From the IMG/VR virus record IMGVR_UViG_3300048136_000214, positions 1 through 40,894 of that record: a stretch of DNA of 40,894 nucleotides; one strand, 5' to 3'. The translations under genes and the position numbers were made by a program. This DNA is from a virus. The notes under the pieces are model-generated. The model did no database searches. It was not told where the DNA came from and saw only the letters and a list, made by a program, of their open reading frames with translations. Position 1 is the stretch's first letter; the number at the start of each line of letters is the position of its first letter. Shown piece after piece: positions 15,129 to 23,797 of this stretch.

Positions 15129-16976
15129 ATGATTAGAAATTATAACGATGCTCCAAGTCCGGAGTATAACGAAAAGGGAAAAGAAAGAAATTGCGGAGAA
15201 TCAGAAGGATGGAAGCTAGGAATAGATTTTCCAGTATGGGCAAACACAGAAGTATATGTTAAAACCGTATCTAAAGGTTATCTTTTAGAAGGAGAAACTC
15301 CAAAGGACGCATATTGGAGAGTTTCAACAACAGTGGCACATAGATTAGGAAAACCAGAATTAGCAAGTAAATTTTTCGATTATATGTGGAAAGGATGGTT
15401 AAATCTTGCAACTCCTGTTTTTTCAAATACAGGTTCAGAAAGAGGCCTTCCAATTTCATGTTTCGGGATCGACGTTGCTGATTCAATTCACGATATAGGT
15501 TCTAAAAATTTAGAGTTAATGTTACTTGCTAAACATGGAGGAGGAGTTGGAATTGGTGTAAATCAAATTAGACCAGCTGGAGCAACTATTACAGGGAACG
15601 GTACCTCGGACGGAGTAGTCCCTTTTATAAAAATTTATGATTCTACAATTTTAGCAACTAATCAAGGTTCAGTAAGAAGAGGTGCAGCGTCAGTCAATAT
15701 AGATATAGAACATGATGATTTTTGGGAATGGTTAGAGGTTAGAGAACCTAAAGGTGACGTAAACAGACAATGTTTAAACGTACACCAGTGTATTGTAGTA
15801 TCTGACGGGTTTATGCAAAAGATAGAGGCTGGAGATAAAGAAGCTCGTAAAAGATGGGCCGCCGTGATTAGAAAAAGAAGAGCAACGGGAGAACCATATA
15901 TAATGTTTAAGGGCAATATCAATAGAATGAATCCTGATGCATATAAACAAAATGGTTTAAAAGTTTATATGACTAACATCTGTTCGGAAATTACTCTACA
16001 TACTGATGAAAATCATTCATTTGTATGTTGTCTATCTTCTGTGAATCTTAAGAAATATGATGAGTGGAAAGACACTGATTTAATTTATACAGCAACGTAC
16101 TTTTTAGATGGCGTACTTCAAGAATTTATTCACAGGGCAAAATACATGAGAGGGTTTGAAAATGCAGTTAGATCCGCTGAAAAAGGAAGAGCATTAGGCC
16201 TTGGAGTTCTAGGATGGCATACATATTTACAAGATAGAAATATTCCATTCGACTCATTGTCTGCACAATTTGAAACTAGAAAAATATTTTCACAAATTAA
16301 AGTAGAAAGTGAAAGAGCAAGTAGAGATTTAGCTACAGAATTTGGAGAACCGCTATGGTGTGTAGGAACTGGAATGAGAAACACTCACCTAAGAGCAATC
16401 GCCCCTACGGTTTCTAATTCTAAATTAGCAGGTAACGTTTCTCCAGGTATAGAGCCATGGGCCGCAAATGTATTTACTGAGCAAACAGCAAAGGGAACTT
16501 TTATTAGAAAGAATCCTGCACTTGAAGACATGCTAGCTAAGATTAAACAAAATAAGAAAAGTGTATGGGATAAAATATTAGAAGATGGAGGTTCTGTTCA
16601 AGGAGTTGATATATTAGATGAATATTGGGTAAAAGAAGGAAGTAACGATGCTCCAATCAGACAGACTGCCTATGACAAATTAACTGATCATGAAAAAGAT
16701 CTTTATATTTCAGTTAAAGATGTGTTTAGAACATTTAAGGAAATTAATCAGATGGAATTAGTAAAACAAGCGGGAGTTAGACAACAGTACGTAGATCAAG
16801 CAGTTTCTTTAAACTTAGCATTTCCTACTCAGGCAGAACCTAAGTATATTAATCAAGTTCATTTAGAAGCTTATAAGCAAGGAATAAAAACACTCTACTA
16901 TATGAGAACTGAATCAGTATTGAGAGGAGATATTGCACAGCGAGCAATGGATGATTGCTTGGCTTGTGATGGATAA
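15129..16976 (+). CDS. nrdA: Ribonucleotide reductase large subunit, class I
   Basis: Reduces ribonucleoside diphosphates to deoxyribonucleotides. Key residues are visible: the substrate cysteine in PISCFG, the active-site loop NICSE (N, C and E), the partner cysteine region CCLSSVNL, the paired radical-relay tyrosines in YYMRTES, and the C-terminal redox pair CLAC followed by DG. At 615 residues it is shorter than E. coli NrdA (761). The N terminus begins close to the catalytic part, so the ATP-cone regulatory domain appears absent. It is followed by three consecutive hairpins. Confidence 0.93.
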   Translation: MIRNYNDAPSPEYNEKGKERNCGESEGWKLGIDFPVWANTEVYVKTVSKGYLLEGETPKDAYWRVSTTVAHRLGKPELASKFFDYMWKGWLNLATPVFSNTGSERGLPISCFGIDVADSIHDIGSKNLELMLLAKHGGGVGIGVNQIRPAGATITGNGTSDGVVPFIKIYDSTILATNQGSVRRGAASVNIDIEHDDFWEWLEVREPKGDVNRQCLNVHQCIVVSDGFMQKIEAGDKEARKRWAAVIRKRRATGEPYIMFKGNINRMNPDAYKQNGLKVYMTNICSEITLHTDENHSFVCCLSSVNLKKYDEWKDTDLIYTATYFLDGVLQEFIHRAKYMRGFENAVRSAEKGRALGLGVLGWHTYLQDRNIPFDSLSAQFETRKIFSQIKVESERASRDLATEFGEPLWCVGTGMRNTHLRAIAPTVSNSKLAGNVSPGIEPWAANVFTEQTAKGTFIRKNPALEDMLAKIKQNKKSVWDKILEDGGSVQGVDILDEYWVKEGSNDAPIRQTAYDKLTDHEKDLYISVKDVFRTFKEINQMELVKQAGVRQQYVDQAVSLNLAFPTQAEPKYINQVHLEAYKQGIKTLYYMRTESVLRGDIAQRAMDDCLACDG

Positions 16977-16980
16977 AGGT

Positions 16981-17021
16981 GTGGTTTGAAGACCACGTCT
17001 TAGGGCCGAGATAGTTCTCGG
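16981..17021 (+). promoter_or_regulatory. Two tandem hairpins after nrdA
   Basis: GTGGT (16981-16985) pairs with ACCAC (16992-16996). CCGAGA (17006-17011) pairs with TCTCGG (17016-17021) around a TAGT loop. They lie directly upstream of a strong terminator and are not explained by coding. They may protect the nrdA 3' end or be part of a small RNA; neither is demonstrated. Confidence 0.4.
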
Positions 17022-17027
17022 ATTTTA

Positions 17028-17066
17028 GAAGCCAGGAGTTCGCTACTTCCTGGCTTCGATTTTTTT
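17028..17066 (+). terminator. Intrinsic terminator after nrdA
   Basis: A perfect 10-bp stem GAAGCCAGGA/TCCTGGCTTC (17028-17037 with 17048-17057) with a 10-base loop is followed by seven T (17060-17066). It separates nrdBA from the sliding clamp gene. Confidence 0.88.
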
Positions 17067-17123
17067 ACTGAAACAATTTATGATTTTTGTGTAGAATAAT
17101 AAACAAATAAAAATTATACATTC

Positions 17124-17879
17124 ATGAAAATTTCAATCAGTAAGGTCGATTCAAACAACTTCATCGGCTTCGTAAATAGACTTAAAGTAATTGATTCTTT
17201 TGTCTATTTTAAATTAAAGGATGGCGTAGTACAAGCATCAGCTTACTTGCCACAAAGAGATGCAGTTAAGCATCACAGGATGCCAATCGCTCAAGTATTT
17301 CAATTAGAAGATGATGCTATTAAAACAGAAAAAGAATTAAAGATAGCATTCTTTGACGCTTCTAAAATTACAGATGCATTTAAGCAATTTGACTATGACG
17401 CAATTTCTGCAGAAATAGAATTTGTAGAAAACGAAGAAGATTGTGTAGCAACTACATTTAAAATCTTTAATGATGAATTAGAAATCACATTAGCATGTTC
17501 TGAGCCATCATTAGGATATAAAGACCTTACGGATTCTCAAATTCAAGGTATTTTTAACACCGAAGCGTCTACTTTCAAGTTTGATTTAGACTATACTTCA
17601 CTTGCTAAAGTGAGAAACCTATTCTCATTAGATAAAGAAGAAACCTTCTCAATTAACGCGAATGGAAATGGAGTTAAATTATTAGGTAAAACTTATAATA
17701 TGCTAGTAACACCTGATTACGATGGTGATTCAGGAACTAATGTAACTCTTTTCAAAAAATACCTAAATCTTTTAGATAAAGAAGATTATACAGCCCATGT
17801 CTTAGACAATAGAGTTGTTCTAAGATCTAATGATTCTGAAACACTTTTAACTATTGCAACTTGCCAAACAGCAGAGTAA
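17124..17879 (+). CDS. 45: Sliding clamp (gp45)
   Basis: T4-type trimeric DNA clamp that tethers the polymerase and, in T4, also activates late transcription. At 251 residues it is close to T4 gp45 (228). The sequence has the alternating strand pattern of clamp domains; identification rests on this fold-like pattern and on its place between nrdA and the polymerase C-terminal half, with gp44 also present in the window. The leader (GTAGAATAATAAACAAAT) is A-rich and lacks Shine-Dalgarno. The stop lies 3 bases from the polymerase half, so clamp and 43B are probably co-translated. Confidence 0.8.
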   Translation: MKISISKVDSNNFIGFVNRLKVIDSFVYFKLKDGVVQASAYLPQRDAVKHHRMPIAQVFQLEDDAIKTEKELKIAFFDASKITDAFKQFDYDAISAEIEFVENEEDCVATTFKIFNDELEITLACSEPSLGYKDLTDSQIQGIFNTEASTFKFDLDYTSLAKVRNLFSLDKEETFSINANGNGVKLLGKTYNMLVTPDYDGDSGTNVTLFKKYLNLLDKEDYTAHVLDNRVVLRSNDSETLLTIATCQTAE

Positions 17880-17882
17880 TAG

Positions 17883-19079
17883 ATGGATATAAACACACTA
17901 ATTAACAAGCCCGAAGAAGACCTTACTAGGGATGAAATGCAAAACTTAGCGGACTATTATCAAACTATGTCCGCTAAGTATACTGCATATGAACAAGCAG
18001 TAAAGGTAACTCTGAACTCTATTTATGGTGCATTTGGTAATAAGTGGTTCCATTTTTTTAACATAGACATTGCAGAGTCAATTACATTACAGGGTCAAAA
18101 CGCAATTCTATATTCTGAAAAAATTCTTAATAAATATTTTCAAGAATTTTGGCCTAAAGATTCGAAAGTACACAAACATTTTAACATTTCTATTAAAAAT
18201 AAATTAGTAAGACCTTCTGTAGTTTATATTGATACAGATTCATGCTATGTACAATTTGAAGAAATGTATGAATCTATTGAATGGCACGAAGAAAAAATGC
18301 CTATTGACAAATTTATCATGGAACTATATAATTTTAGAATTAAAGATTATATAACAGGCGCCATGAAAAAATATGCAGAAGCAACCAATACAGATAATTT
18401 CTTATTTTTCGAATTAGAAACTATAGCGTATTCTGGAATTTGGCTAGCTAAGAAAAAGTATTTACAGGATATTGCATGGGAAGATAAATTAGAAATAGAT
18501 GACAGATACCCTTCTCTTAAGAAAATTAAGACAATCGGATTTGATACTATTCAGTCTTCCACTCCTACACTTGCGAGAAAGCATTTAACCGAAGCTCTCA
18601 AATTAATTCTTTCTGAGAAACCAACTGCGGACATGTTAAGTAGATTAGTTTCTTTTTTGAAAACTGCAAAGAAAGAATTTAAAATGGCTAACGTTGACGA
18701 AATATCTTTCAATAAAAGAACAAATAACATTGAAAAATATATCGTAGACGACACTATAGAATTTCAATATGGATTAAAATGTCCTCCAAATGTTAAAGCA
18801 GCAGGATTTTATAATTTCTTAATGAATCAGAATCCTAAATATAAAAATAAGTATAAAATGATAGGTAATGGTGAAAAACTAAAACTATATCATTGTAACC
18901 ATAATGTATGTGAAATGTATGCGTATCAGCCAGGTGCTCATCCGTATGAAATTGCTCCACAAGTAGATTATGAAACTCAATTTGAAAAATCTGTAATAGA
19001 TCCGATCAATAGAGTTTTAACTTCAGTGGGTCTTCAAAGACTAAATAGAAACTTAATTTACTCTACATCATTATTCTAA
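17883..19079 (+). CDS. 43B: DNA polymerase, C-terminal part (motifs B and C, thumb)
   Basis: Second part of the family B polymerase. It holds motif B K41-x3-N45-S-x-Y48-G (KVTLNSIYGAFGN), motif C with D117-T-D119-S (YIDTDS), the K-K-K-Y motif (LAKKKYLQ), and a thumb region. The first 35 residues are a charged helical extension that continues the fingers and may help the two chains join. The protein ends YSTSLF, likely the clamp-binding tail (T4 gp43 uses its C terminus to bind gp45). It has its own ATG 3 bases after the clamp gene, so this is an independently translated subunit and not a frameshift. Confidence 0.93.
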   Translation: MDINTLINKPEEDLTRDEMQNLADYYQTMSAKYTAYEQAVKVTLNSIYGAFGNKWFHFFNIDIAESITLQGQNAILYSEKILNKYFQEFWPKDSKVHKHFNISIKNKLVRPSVVYIDTDSCYVQFEEMYESIEWHEEKMPIDKFIMELYNFRIKDYITGAMKKYAEATNTDNFLFFELETIAYSGIWLAKKKYLQDIAWEDKLEIDDRYPSLKKIKTIGFDTIQSSTPTLARKHLTEALKLILSEKPTADMLSRLVSFLKTAKKEFKMANVDEISFNKRTNNIEKYIVDDTIEFQYGLKCPPNVKAAGFYNFLMNQNPKYKNKYKMIGNGEKLKLYHCNHNVCEMYAYQPGAHPYEIAPQVDYETQFEKSVIDPINRVLTSVGLQRLNRNLIYSTSLF

Positions 19080-19089
19080 AATAAACAAA

Positions 19090-19275
19090 ATGAATTTTAA
19101 AGGTAAAATAATAGAATTGGTAAAAACAAATCCTAATAATTATGAATTAGGAAATAAGGTTAGAAACCTAGTTTGGCCAGAAGTTATTAAAGAACTTGAA
19201 GCAAATAGAACTGATAAAAATCAAATTAGTATATTTGACGAAATAAAAGAAAGAGAAGATGCTAGATCCAACTAA
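19090..19275 (+). CDS. Hypothetical protein (61 aa)
   Basis: A small charged protein of unknown family, 10 bases after the polymerase C-terminal part. Its end overlaps the next small gene by 17 bases. Tight packing supports it as real. Confidence 0.55.
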   Translation: MNFKGKIIELVKTNPNNYELGNKVRNLVWPEVIKELEANRTDKNQISIFDEIKEREDARSN

Positions 19276-19447
19276 ACTTAATGAAGAACAACAGGCTTTT
19301 GTTGTAAAGTATAAAGTTATTTATGATAAGTTAATTTCTCTACAAGATAAAATGGATTCTTTAAAAAAAGAATCTGATGTTCTAATAAAAGAACTCGAAA
19401 CACTAAGAAAACAAGAAAAAAAATTATTCAAAGATGGCAAAAAATAA
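19259..19447 (+). CDS. Small coiled-coil protein (62 aa)
   Basis: The protein has a heptad-like helix from about residue 18 to 58 (LISLQDKMDSLKKE and onward) rich in K and E, consistent with a coiled coil. It overlaps both the upstream gene (17 bases) and the uvsX start (14 bases). Function unknown. Confidence 0.55.
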   Translation: MLDPTKLNEEQQAFVVKYKVIYDKLISLQDKMDSLKKESDVLIKELETLRKQEKKLFKDGKK

Positions 19448-20543
19448 AGATTTTACATTTGACGATTTAAATAGCGAATTAGCTAATATAAATCCTTTAG
19501 GTTCTATTATGGAAAGTTCCAACTTTTCAGAAGTAACAGATTGGATTCACACAGGAAACTACCACTTAAACGCATGCGTATCAGGTTCATTGTTTAAGGG
19601 ATGGCCCAATAATAGATCATCTTCTATTGCAGGTCCTTCAGGAACTGGTAAAACCTTTTTAATGCTAAACACAGTAAGAGAAGCTATTGATAAAGGTTAT
19701 AGCGTAATTTACTATGACTCAGAAGCAGCAGTCGATAAAGAGCAAATGGAAAAGTTCGGAATTGATACTTCTAAGGTAAATTATCAACCAACTAACACTG
19801 TTCAAGATTTTAGAACTTCTGTAACTACGATTACTAAGAAAATGCAAGAAGCTAAAAGAGCAGGTGGTGAAGTTCCTAAAGTAATGATTATTTTAGATTC
19901 AGCTGGTAACTTAGCAACTGCGAAAGAAATAGCAGACGCAGCAAGCGGTTCTGACAAATCAGATATGACTAGATCTAAGGTTTTAAAATCTATCTTTAGA
20001 ATTATAATGACCCCATTAGCAGATCTTAAAATACCTTTCTTATTTACAAACCACACATACCAATCTCAATCCTTTATTCCAATGCAAATCGCAGGCGGTG
20101 GAACAGGACCACAGTATGCGGCATCAATTGTATTGATGTTAAATAAGGCGCAATTAAAAGACGGAGCAGAAAAGGTAGGTATCATAGTTACTGCTAAGCC
20201 AGATAAAAATAGATTTGCAAAACCACATCCTATTAAGTTTCACTTAAACTTTACAGAAGGTATGAATCCTTATGTTGGATTAGAACAATATGCAACATGG
20301 GATATATGTGGAATCACAAGAGGAAACATTGTGAAAGGAGAAAAGATTCCAAAAGCAACCGCAAGAACATGGATATGTAAACACCTAGACCATACAGTTG
20401 CAAACAAAGATTTCTTTTCAGATCTAGTATTTACACAAGAAGTCTTAGAGCAAATCGAAGCTCACATTCAACCAATATTTAACTACAATACTGAGATTTC
20501 TCAAATCGATGTTGAAGAAATGTTAGAAGACAGTGAAGCATAA
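19434..20543 (+). CDS. uvsX: RecA-like recombinase UvsX
   Basis: Catalyses strand exchange in recombination-dependent replication and repair. Walker A is GPSGTGKT (67-74) and a Walker B-like strand reads VMIILDSAGNL near residue 150. The DNA-loop region with SDKSDMTRSK and the conserved QSFIPMQIAGGG segment follow, and the C terminus is acidic (EEMLEDSEA), as in T4 UvsX. At 369 residues it is near the T4 length (391). It is followed directly, with a TAATG overlap, by a small gene and then the gp41 helicase, which matches the T4 order uvsX-40-41. Confidence 0.9.
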   Translation: MAKNKDFTFDDLNSELANINPLGSIMESSNFSEVTDWIHTGNYHLNACVSGSLFKGWPNNRSSSIAGPSGTGKTFLMLNTVREAIDKGYSVIYYDSEAAVDKEQMEKFGIDTSKVNYQPTNTVQDFRTSVTTITKKMQEAKRAGGEVPKVMIILDSAGNLATAKEIADAASGSDKSDMTRSKVLKSIFRIIMTPLADLKIPFLFTNHTYQSQSFIPMQIAGGGTGPQYAASIVLMLNKAQLKDGAEKVGIIVTAKPDKNRFAKPHPIKFHLNFTEGMNPYVGLEQYATWDICGITRGNIVKGEKIPKATARTWICKHLDHTVANKDFFSDLVFTQEVLEQIEAHIQPIFNYNTEISQIDVEEMLEDSEA

Positions 20544-20854
20544 TGGAGTTAAATATAAACAAGATAGATGAGGATAAGTTACCTATAAAATATGTACTAG
20601 GTATTCAAGAAGAGCTCGAATCTTTTCCAGACGCATTTGACATATTACATATATTTATTACGAGAGCAGTAAGGCAACCAGATAGACAAAAGGCAAGTTT
20701 TACTAAACATGCTCTTAAAAAATATTTTGCAAAAGGAAAAGACGAGAATATAGAAAAAGGTTTGCAAGAAGCGATAGGGATGGGTCTTATAGAACAGACC
20801 AATGAAAACGAAGGAAAGGAAGCATATAAAATAAAAATAAACCCTTTTCTATAA
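20543..20854 (+). CDS. Small protein between uvsX and gp41 (103 aa)
   Basis: It occupies the place of T4 gene 40, but I see no sequence similarity that proves it. The second half (KHALKKYFAKGKDENIEKGL, then a GLIEQT turn and a final strand) looks like a winged helix. The ATG overlaps the uvsX stop. A regulatory or DNA-binding role is possible. Confidence 0.6.
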   Translation: MELNINKIDEDKLPIKYVLGIQEELESFPDAFDILHIFITRAVRQPDRQKASFTKHALKKYFAKGKDENIEKGLQEAIGMGLIEQTNENEGKEAYKIKINPFL

Positions 20855-20917
20855 TGATTATCCAAGTCAAAAAAACAAAAAAAGAATTAACAGTAGAATA
20901 ACTATAAAAAAACAAAT

Positions 20918-22231
20918 ATGAAGTTTGGACCCGATTTTGAAAAAATATTCTTTAAGTTATCTCTACAAAAACCTAAATATTTAGGCAATATTAAGAGAGG
21001 ATTTTATACCTCTGAAGATATAGACTTAATTCATTTTTTAACCACTAAATTCTACGATAAGTTTCACGAAACTCCAACTAATGAGCAAATGAAACTACTT
21101 ATCAAAAATGATAAGATAGCTGGAAAAGTAGAAGAATCAATAGTAGATATAGTATACGACGTAGACCTAGATCAATATGATGAAGAATGGTTAACTTCTA
21201 CGGCAGAAGCATGGATAAAATGGCGTAATTTTGATAACACTCTTATCGATACAATAGAGTATATTAAAACTACCGAAGTAACACCGGATAATGCAGACTC
21301 GATCATTTCTAAGGTTAAAACATTAATTAATGATAGAAACTCAATCGTATTTAATTCTGATCTCGGATTAGACTTCTTTAAACCCGAAGACCACTCCTTT
21401 GAAGATGCTGAAAAGGTTTCCACAGGATATAATTTTTTAGATAGAGCCCTTAACGGAGGATACGATAAAGATGGATCTTTAGTAGTTTATGTAGGTGAAC
21501 AGAACATCGGTAAATCGATTTATCTTGCAAATGATGCAGCAAACTTTGTTAAGATGGGAACTAACACTGCAGTTATAACAGCGGAAATGTCAGCTCCTAA
21601 ATTTATGAAAAGAATAGGTTCTAATTTATTAGGAATTGATATATCTGATTACGAAGAAAAATCTAAGAACGCAGATTTAATTAAAAGAAAGTTAGAAACA
21701 GTAGGAGACGGATTTACCCCACCGGGCCAATTATTTGTTAAACAATTTCCAACTTCACAGGCGACGGTTCCAGATATTGAAGCCTATTTAAAACAAATTG
21801 AAGAAGAAAGAAAAATAAAATTAGGAGCAGTTGTTATTGACTACATCAACATTCTTTCTAATTTTAGAAATCCTAATTCTGAAAATACCTATTTAAAGAT
21901 CAAGCAAATAGCAGAAGATCTTAGAGCAATGGGCGTAAGAAACGGTTGGTTAATCGTAACAGCTACTCAAATTACAAGAAACGGATATAACTCCAGTGAT
22001 ATCACAATGACAGACGTTGCAGAATCAGCCGGTCTTTCACATACGGCAGATATCATGCTAGGTATTATTCAAGATGATATCATGAGAGCTAGCTACGAGT
22101 ATTGGCTCAAAATACTCAAAATAAGAGACGGTGAAGGTAGAGGTTCTAAATGTAAATTAGGCATTAACTATAATTACATGAGGCTTACTGAAACTGACGA
22201 AGTTACTAATTCTAATATACACAGTTTATAA
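20918..22231 (+). CDS. 41: Replicative DNA helicase (gp41, DnaB-like)
   Basis: Hexameric helicase of the T4 replisome, RecA/DnaB fold. Walker A reads GEQNIGKS (193-200), matching the T4 form GVNVGKS. Walker B is in AVVIDYINIL near residue 310. A downstream segment VTATQITRNGYNS matches the DnaB family Q-motif region, and an arginine-rich KIRDGEGRGS segment follows. At 437 residues it is close to T4 gp41 (475). The leader is A-rich. The next gene begins 1 base after the stop. Confidence 0.9.
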   Translation: MKFGPDFEKIFFKLSLQKPKYLGNIKRGFYTSEDIDLIHFLTTKFYDKFHETPTNEQMKLLIKNDKIAGKVEESIVDIVYDVDLDQYDEEWLTSTAEAWIKWRNFDNTLIDTIEYIKTTEVTPDNADSIISKVKTLINDRNSIVFNSDLGLDFFKPEDHSFEDAEKVSTGYNFLDRALNGGYDKDGSLVVYVGEQNIGKSIYLANDAANFVKMGTNTAVITAEMSAPKFMKRIGSNLLGIDISDYEEKSKNADLIKRKLETVGDGFTPPGQLFVKQFPTSQATVPDIEAYLKQIEEERKIKLGAVVIDYINILSNFRNPNSENTYLKIKQIAEDLRAMGVRNGWLIVTATQITRNGYNSSDITMTDVAESAGLSHTADIMLGIIQDDIMRASYEYWLKILKIRDGEGRGSKCKLGINYNYMRLTETDEVTNSNIHSL

Positions 22232-22232
22232 T

Positions 22233-22679
22233 ATGAGAACAAAAAGAGATAAAATATTTGACAATACTTTCGAAGATGGCGGTGACTTTGAGTTAAACGG
22301 ATCGATTTCATTTAATCTTAATCCACAGTACACTGATAATAGGGATGAAGAAGAAAAAATAGAAAGCGAGCAAATTAGAAATAAAATTCACGAACTAATT
22401 ACTAATTCTAGATTTAAAAAATTTAATGAAATAGATGAATTTCAACAAATAACTAAATTAAGAAAATTAGATATAAATGAAGTTTACGGGTTTATGTATG
22501 ATGAGCTACACGACAGATATTCTATAATTGATCTTTTTTCAGAATTATGTGACTACTTTAACATTAATCCAACCAAATTCTATTCTTCATTAAGTAACAA
22601 ATATAAAGAAGACCTCATTCAAGAACTTGATAAAAAGACTAACGTCCTACAAAGAAAGAATATAAATAAACTTTTTTAA
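22233..22679 (+). CDS. Possible late-transcription coactivator (gp33-like)
   Basis: 148 residues, acidic at the N terminus. The C-terminal half (YSIIDLFSELCDYFNINPTK and after) recalls T4 gp33, where a similar helical region binds the RNA polymerase flap and a final hydrophobic tail binds the gp45 clamp. The protein ends NINKLF, resembling the proposed clamp tail of the polymerase. This is a weak, pattern-based call. The gene lies between gp41 and gp47, 2 bases from the gp47 start. Confidence 0.55.
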   Translation: MRTKRDKIFDNTFEDGGDFELNGSISFNLNPQYTDNRDEEEKIESEQIRNKIHELITNSRFKKFNEIDEFQQITKLRKLDINEVYGFMYDELHDRYSIIDLFSELCDYFNINPTKFYSSLSNKYKEDLIQELDKKTNVLQRKNINKLF

Positions 22680-22681
22680 TT

Positions 22682-23797
22682 ATGATTGAGCCTAAGGTAT
22701 TAGAGAAACCAGTAAATAGAATCTGGATTCTCGGAGACATGCACCTTGGAGTTCGTTCTAATTCTCTTGAATGGTTAGAAATTCAAAAGGATTTTTACGA
22801 AAACCAATTTATTCCAACTTTAAAAAGAGATGTTAAACCCGGGGATATTTTAGTTCAGGTTGGAGATGCATTCGATAATAGACAAAGTATAAATCTAAGA
22901 GTTCTTCACTATGCAGTAGATCTTTTCGAAAGATTAGGTGAAATTTTACCCGTTCATGTTATATGCGGTAATCATGATATATGGGCTAAAAAATCAAATG
23001 AAGTAAGTTCTATTGATTCTTTAAAATGGATTCCAAATGTAGCAGTATATAAAGAACCTAAGGAATTTAATTGGGGTGGAAAGAAAGTTTTATTAATGCC
23101 GTGGAGAAGAGATTCTGCGCATGAGGCAGAAACCCTAGCACAGTTCCCTAATTCTCAAATTGTATTTTGCCATTCAGAGGTTTCGGGAGTTTCTTTAAAT
23201 TCTAAAGTAAAAAATCACCACGGAACAGATACAGTTTCATATAAGAATTATGATGCCGTTTATTCTGGACATATTCATTATAGACAAACTAAAGGAAAAT
23301 TAAGATTAGTAGGAACACCGTATGAATTAACACGCTCTGATTCTGGCAATACAAAGGGATTTGATATGGTTGATCTAGGAACAATGGAAGAGACTTTCTA
23401 TGAGAATACTATATCACCAAAGTTTGTAAAATACTATCTCACAGGTCTTTACAATGTTCCTCTAGGTGAATTTAAAGATAAGATTAGAAATAACTTCGTA
23501 GATTTATACGTTCCTTCTAACATTGCAACTACAAGTGCACTTTCTAGATTAATAAACAAAATACAAAAAATAGGTAGAAAAATAGAACCTAACATATATG
23601 AGCAAGATTCTTTCTTAGATAAAGATTTGTATGATATGGATGAAATAGAAGATCTCTATAAAAATTACAACATCTTGCACCTATGTAACACATACGTTGA
23701 TGGTTTACCACACGATGACGAAACAAGAGAAAGAGTCAAAGAAAGTTTAAAGAACCTACACGATAAGTGTGCATATAATTATGACAACGAAGTATGA
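22682..23797 (+). CDS. 47: Recombination endonuclease subunit gp47 (Mre11-like)
   Basis: Metallophosphoesterase nuclease that works with gp46 to resect DNA ends. The phosphoesterase motifs appear in order: D19-x-H21 (ILGDMHLG), G-D62 (GDAFDNR), GNHD (96-99), H in FCHSEVSG, and H-x-H in SGHIHYRQ. At 371 residues it is close to T4 gp47 (339). It overlaps the gp46 start by 4 bases, the same arrangement as a coupled Mre11-Rad50 pair. Confidence 0.92.
   Translation: MIEPKVLEKPVNRIWILGDMHLGVRSNSLEWLEIQKDFYENQFIPTLKRDVKPGDILVQVGDAFDNRQSINLRVLHYAVDLFERLGEILPVHVICGNHDIWAKKSNEVSSIDSLKWIPNVAVYKEPKEFNWGGKKVLLMPWRRDSAHEAETLAQFPNSQIVFCHSEVSGVSLNSKVKNHHGTDTVSYKNYDAVYSGHIHYRQTKGKLRLVGTPYELTRSDSGNTKGFDMVDLGTMEETFYENTISPKFVKYYLTGLYNVPLGEFKDKIRNNFVDLYVPSNIATTSALSRLINKIQKIGRKIEPNIYEQDSFLDKDLYDMDEIEDLYKNYNILHLCNTYVDGLPHDDETRERVKESLKNLHDKCAYNYDNEV

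Noticed and set aside
16997-17058. tRNA-like cloverleaf after nrdA
   Set aside because: One hairpin has a TTCGCTA loop resembling a T arm, but the T-loop A is missing, there is no acceptor stem or CCA-type end, and a T run makes it a terminator.
13973-17882. Group I/II intron or split intein joining the two polymerase parts
   Set aside because: 43A ends without an intein N-terminal motif, and 43B begins with its own ATG 3 bases after the clamp gene. There is no room for a 3' intron half, so separate translation is the simpler reading.
20854-20901. 15-codon frame after the small gene between uvsX and gp41
   Set aside because: It is too short and A-rich to support as a gene; probably leader sequence of gp41.
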